From Lachnospiraceae bacterium (GTDB lineage Bacteria > Bacillota > Clostridia > Lachnospirales > Lachnospiraceae), in contig JAFWCK010000053.1 in assembly GCA_017536965.1 (NCBI GenBank), positions 1 to 58,210 on the forward strand: a DNA stretch of 58,210 nt, read 5' to 3'. The translations under genes were made by a program, and so were the position numbers. The notes under the pieces are model-generated. The model was not told the DNA's origin. It searched no databases and saw nothing but the letters and a program-made list of their open reading frames with translations. Positions 56,021 through 58,210 of this stretch are shown in pieces; the first letter of the stretch is position 1, and each line of letters starts with the position of its first letter.

Positions 56021-57895
56021 TTATCTTAGATTGTCTTCTCCCAATTTTTTCAATTCTATATTCTCTGCAACATCATAAAACTGTTTATTGTACCTTCTGG
56101 CCTCAGCAAGCAGATCGGAGTAAGACTTGACATAAATACCTTTAGACTCTAATGCCTCAATCTGTAACTGAACCCCCGGATCATAGGTCATCTTATCAGA
56201 AATAAGATATCCTTGAACTTGTTGAGCATTTCCTGGATAATGATTCTTAATAAACTCTACATACTGAGCTATCTGATTCAACTGTACGCTTGTAATTTTA
56301 ATTGACGGTCTTTTCAATTCGATAATACGGATTAGTCCTCCATCATTTGTACACAAAAAATCCATTCTTCTATCATGTTCTGGCAATTCTTCATCAGGGA
56401 AGTTTTCTTTTAATATCTTTGAATATGTCACCTCTCTATCGAACTTTGACATTCTAGGATCCAGAAGCCACGGGAATTCCTCCAAAAATTTCTGAATCAC
56501 TTTTGTCTCAGAGGCATCTTCCTTAATAAACTTCTCAAATTGATTAATTGTTTCCAGCCTTCCTATTGCAACTCGGGCATATTCTTTGGATTCTATTATT
56601 TGCCAATCAGTTAATAGCTTGATAGCAGTGTCATCATCAAGTTTATCCATTTCAGATAATTCAGCAGTAAAATCCTGAAAACTTTTAAACCCATACATAT
56701 CGCGTATATTTTCTATGAACTCTTCTGCTTGCTCTTCTTTGATATCATCATTCTCGATTATGGCATCGACAAGTTTTTTTGCTAATGGCTTTTCAGCTGG
56801 AGTCAGTGACTCTAACCATTTATCAATATCCTCACCTCGCGTTTTCAAATTCTCTTTCTTTTTTTCTTTTCGTTGCTTACGCCATTTTGTTTGGGTTATG
56901 CTGACAACCTCCTCTAAGAGGGATTTCAACTTATCAAGATCATCATTATTATAGTTGTCCCACGCCAAGGACTTTCTGTCGGTAGAGCAGTTGTCTATAC
57001 TTTTATCGTTATCAATAAAATCCACATCAAAAGAACCTGTCATGTAAAGGAAGAAATTATCATTTCCTCTCTTATCAAATGTTTTATTTTCCTGTACGAG
57101 TTTATTTCTTGAAAACAAAACGATTCCCTGAACCGAACTTTTTAAAGGAGTATAAGCAGTATATAATGATCCTGTCACATTGCGTTCTTTTGCAAATGCA
57201 AGCAAATCGGCATGTTTCTCAAAATCAGCAATATAATCATCTGGAAAATGCCATGAAAACTGATAGCTTTCTTCCGATATCTTACAATTATCTATAACAA
57301 TCTCATCCCCAATATGAACGACAAAATCCGGTGAAAAAATATGAAACCGATCTCTGATTCCTTGTTCAATTCCAGCTAAATCAAAATCCGATTTTCTATT
57401 GATTCGGTCGATTACTATTGTTGTCCCATTGGCATCAGAGGTTTTCTTCTCTGCACATATTATTTCAGGTTCATAACTACCTGTATTAGCCCGAATCTTG
57501 TCATAGTCCATTAAGAAGCTTGTTTCAAATCCATCTTTTACAGAGGTAATCATTATCTGTTTCCCTATACCAAACATAGATAGTTTTCCAAGCCCCTTTT
57601 TACCAAGCACAAGCCTGCCTTCTAATGTCTTGTCCTCGTCAAGGTCTAAACGTCTATTTCTCCCTATTTTGAGAAACTTCTCATTCAAATCGTCAAATGA
57701 CATGCCTGTTCCATCGTCTTTGACCGTTATTCTTTTATCAGAACCATTTTCTAATGATATGTATACATTGTGTGCATCTGCATCCCAAGCATTTGAGATT
57801 AATTCAGCAAGCATCGGAGGGATTGTTGAATACAACTTTACACCTAAGTGATCTATTGTCTGGTTGTCATATGTAAAACGCAAAACTTTTTCCAT
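56021..57895 (-). CDS. GHKL (HSP90-like) ATPase fused to DUF4263-like nuclease
   Basis: About 624 residues from the ATG at 57895 (AGGAG, 8 bases before). The N-terminal ATPase has the Bergerat motifs ELISNAWDAD (Asn35), DDGTGM (60-65) and GKKGLGKLSMF (98-108). A helical middle region leads to a C-terminal PD-(D/E)XK domain: RRMDF and IELKRP (Glu526, Lys528), as in DUF4263/Shedu-type nucleases. MutL/MORC-like GHKL proteins are common in restriction-linked operons. The gene follows vsr by 18 bases, so it probably belongs to a methylation-linked defence operon whose methylase lies beyond the window. Confidence 0.87.
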   Translation of the reverse strand: MEKVLRFTYDNQTIDHLGVKLYSTIPPMLAELISNAWDADAHNVYISLENGSDKRITVKDDGTGMSFDDLNEKFLKIGRNRRLDLDEDKTLEGRLVLGKKGLGKLSMFGIGKQIMITSVKDGFETSFLMDYDKIRANTGSYEPEIICAEKKTSDANGTTIVIDRINRKSDFDLAGIEQGIRDRFHIFSPDFVVHIGDEIVIDNCKISEESYQFSWHFPDDYIADFEKHADLLAFAKERNVTGSLYTAYTPLKSSVQGIVLFSRNKLVQENKTFDKRGNDNFFLYMTGSFDVDFIDNDKSIDNCSTDRKSLAWDNYNNDDLDKLKSLLEEVVSITQTKWRKQRKEKKKENLKTRGEDIDKWLESLTPAEKPLAKKLVDAIIENDDIKEEQAEEFIENIRDMYGFKSFQDFTAELSEMDKLDDDTAIKLLTDWQIIESKEYARVAIGRLETINQFEKFIKEDASETKVIQKFLEEFPWLLDPRMSKFDREVTYSKILKENFPDEELPEHDRRMDFLCTNDGGLIRIIELKRPSIKITSVQLNQIAQYVEFIKNHYPGNAQQVQGYLISDKMTYDPGVQLQIEALESKGIYVKSYSDLLAEARRYNKQFYDVAENIELKKLGEDNLR

Positions 57896-57913
57896 TGTTT
57901 TTTCTCCTAACAC

Positions 57914-58210
57914 CTACTGAGCACTAGCCTTTACTGCTTCAACTGAATTTAACTCTCTTATCAAATAATTTAGTGTTTGATCCCTAGCAGTCTTTTTCAG
58001 CTGACATTCCCATATAACAATAATCCGCCAGCCCTGAGCCTTTAAAGTATCATAATTACAAGAATCTCTTGAAACATTTTTTTCAATTTTAGTTCGCCAA
58101 AACTCAGCGTTGTTTTTAGGCCATGTAAAATACTTACAATTTTCATGCTTATGCCAGAAACACCCATTTACAAAAACACAGGTTTTATATTTTGGGAGAA
58201 CAATGTCCGG
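57914..58210 (-). CDS. vsr: Very short patch repair endonuclease Vsr, partial
   Basis: 99 codons in the window; the N terminus lies beyond the right edge. The sequence is textbook Vsr: PDIVLPKYKTCVFVNGCFWH, HENCKYFTWPKNNAEFW, ending in GWRIIVIWECQLK. The FVNGCFWHKH block holds metal- and zinc-site residues. Vsr nicks T-G mismatches that arise from deamination at C5-methylated cytosines, so a cytosine-C5 methylase gene is expected upstream, outside the window. Its stop is 18 bases before the GHKL ATPase start. Confidence 0.93.
   Translation of the reverse strand, partial: PDIVLPKYKTCVFVNGCFWHKHENCKYFTWPKNNAEFWRTKIEKNVSRDSCNYDTLKAQGWRIIVIWECQLKKTARDQTLNYLIRELNSVEAVKASAQ

Noticed and set aside
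1-58210. CRISPR array or cas operon
   Set aside because: No regularly spaced repeats were seen; the only Cas-like item is the Cas4-like half of the DUF2779 protein, which is not near other cas genes.

Overview
The window looks like the chromosome of a gut-type anaerobic clostridium, probably Lachnospiraceae (inference). The reasons are strong Shine-Dalgarno sites, a FeoA-FeoA-FeoB iron operon with a DtxR-type repressor, a glycyl radical enzyme with its activase, a class C sortase pilus operon and a VanZ protein. No 16S rRNA or other marker gene is present, so no species is named.

1-27.4 kb is ordinary chromosome. It holds an acetyltransferase, a DtxR-family regulator diverging from the Feo operon, a YhcC-like radical SAM protein, VanZ, an epimerase, and a zinc-ribbon membrane protein gene broken by an in-frame TAG. 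Next is a minus-strand pilus operon. Its second gene encodes two sortase substrates in one reading frame: a subtilase/thioester adhesin with LPMTG, then a second signal peptide and pilin with VPKTG. Its leader RNA is long, apparently structured, and ends in a terminator just before the first pilin gene. Further right are DUF2804, a lipoprotein, an acyltransferase, a heavy-metal-domain/ZIP transporter pair sharing the Feo operator sequence, and a glycyl radical enzyme + activase + DUF169 cluster.

At 27,394 a tRNA-Ser(GGA) gene with a good promoter breaks off just after its anticodon loop. I take this as the left border of an accessory element that runs to the window end. The element's 27.7-49.2 kb part carries replication and repair genes: a SLOG-cREC-primase fusion, NAD-dependent DNA ligase, a large SNF2-type helicase, a MoxR-like ATPase with a VWA metallopeptidase-like partner, a soluble FtsH-like AAA protease and a Cas4-like/DnaQ-like DUF2779 protein. 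Many genes of unknown function sit among them. No integrase, capsid, terminase or conjugation gene is visible.

The most striking observation is a promoter module shared across this part. Seven intergenic sites carry a ~20-bp imperfect palindrome (consensus ATGTMCC-N6-GGKACAT). Each lies exactly 9 bp from a TATAAT-like -10 box that reads into the next gene, and one site does so in both directions, giving eight promoters. The palindrome occupies the -35 position and no TTGACA-like box is seen. This suggests one element-encoded regulator or sigma-like factor controls nearly every operon between 27.7 and 49.2 kb.

49.3-58.2 kb is a more AT-rich mosaic. It contains an HhH-GPD-like protein, a GIY-YIG nuclease, a sigma region 4-like protein, a truncated-looking SSB followed in frame by a 100-codon open frame without a start codon, and a LexA-type repressor with its own operator. 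Defence-like genes follow: a HEPN protein, a WYL regulator, a GHKL ATPase fused to a DUF4263-like nuclease, and the C-terminal part of a Vsr endonuclease cut by the window edge.
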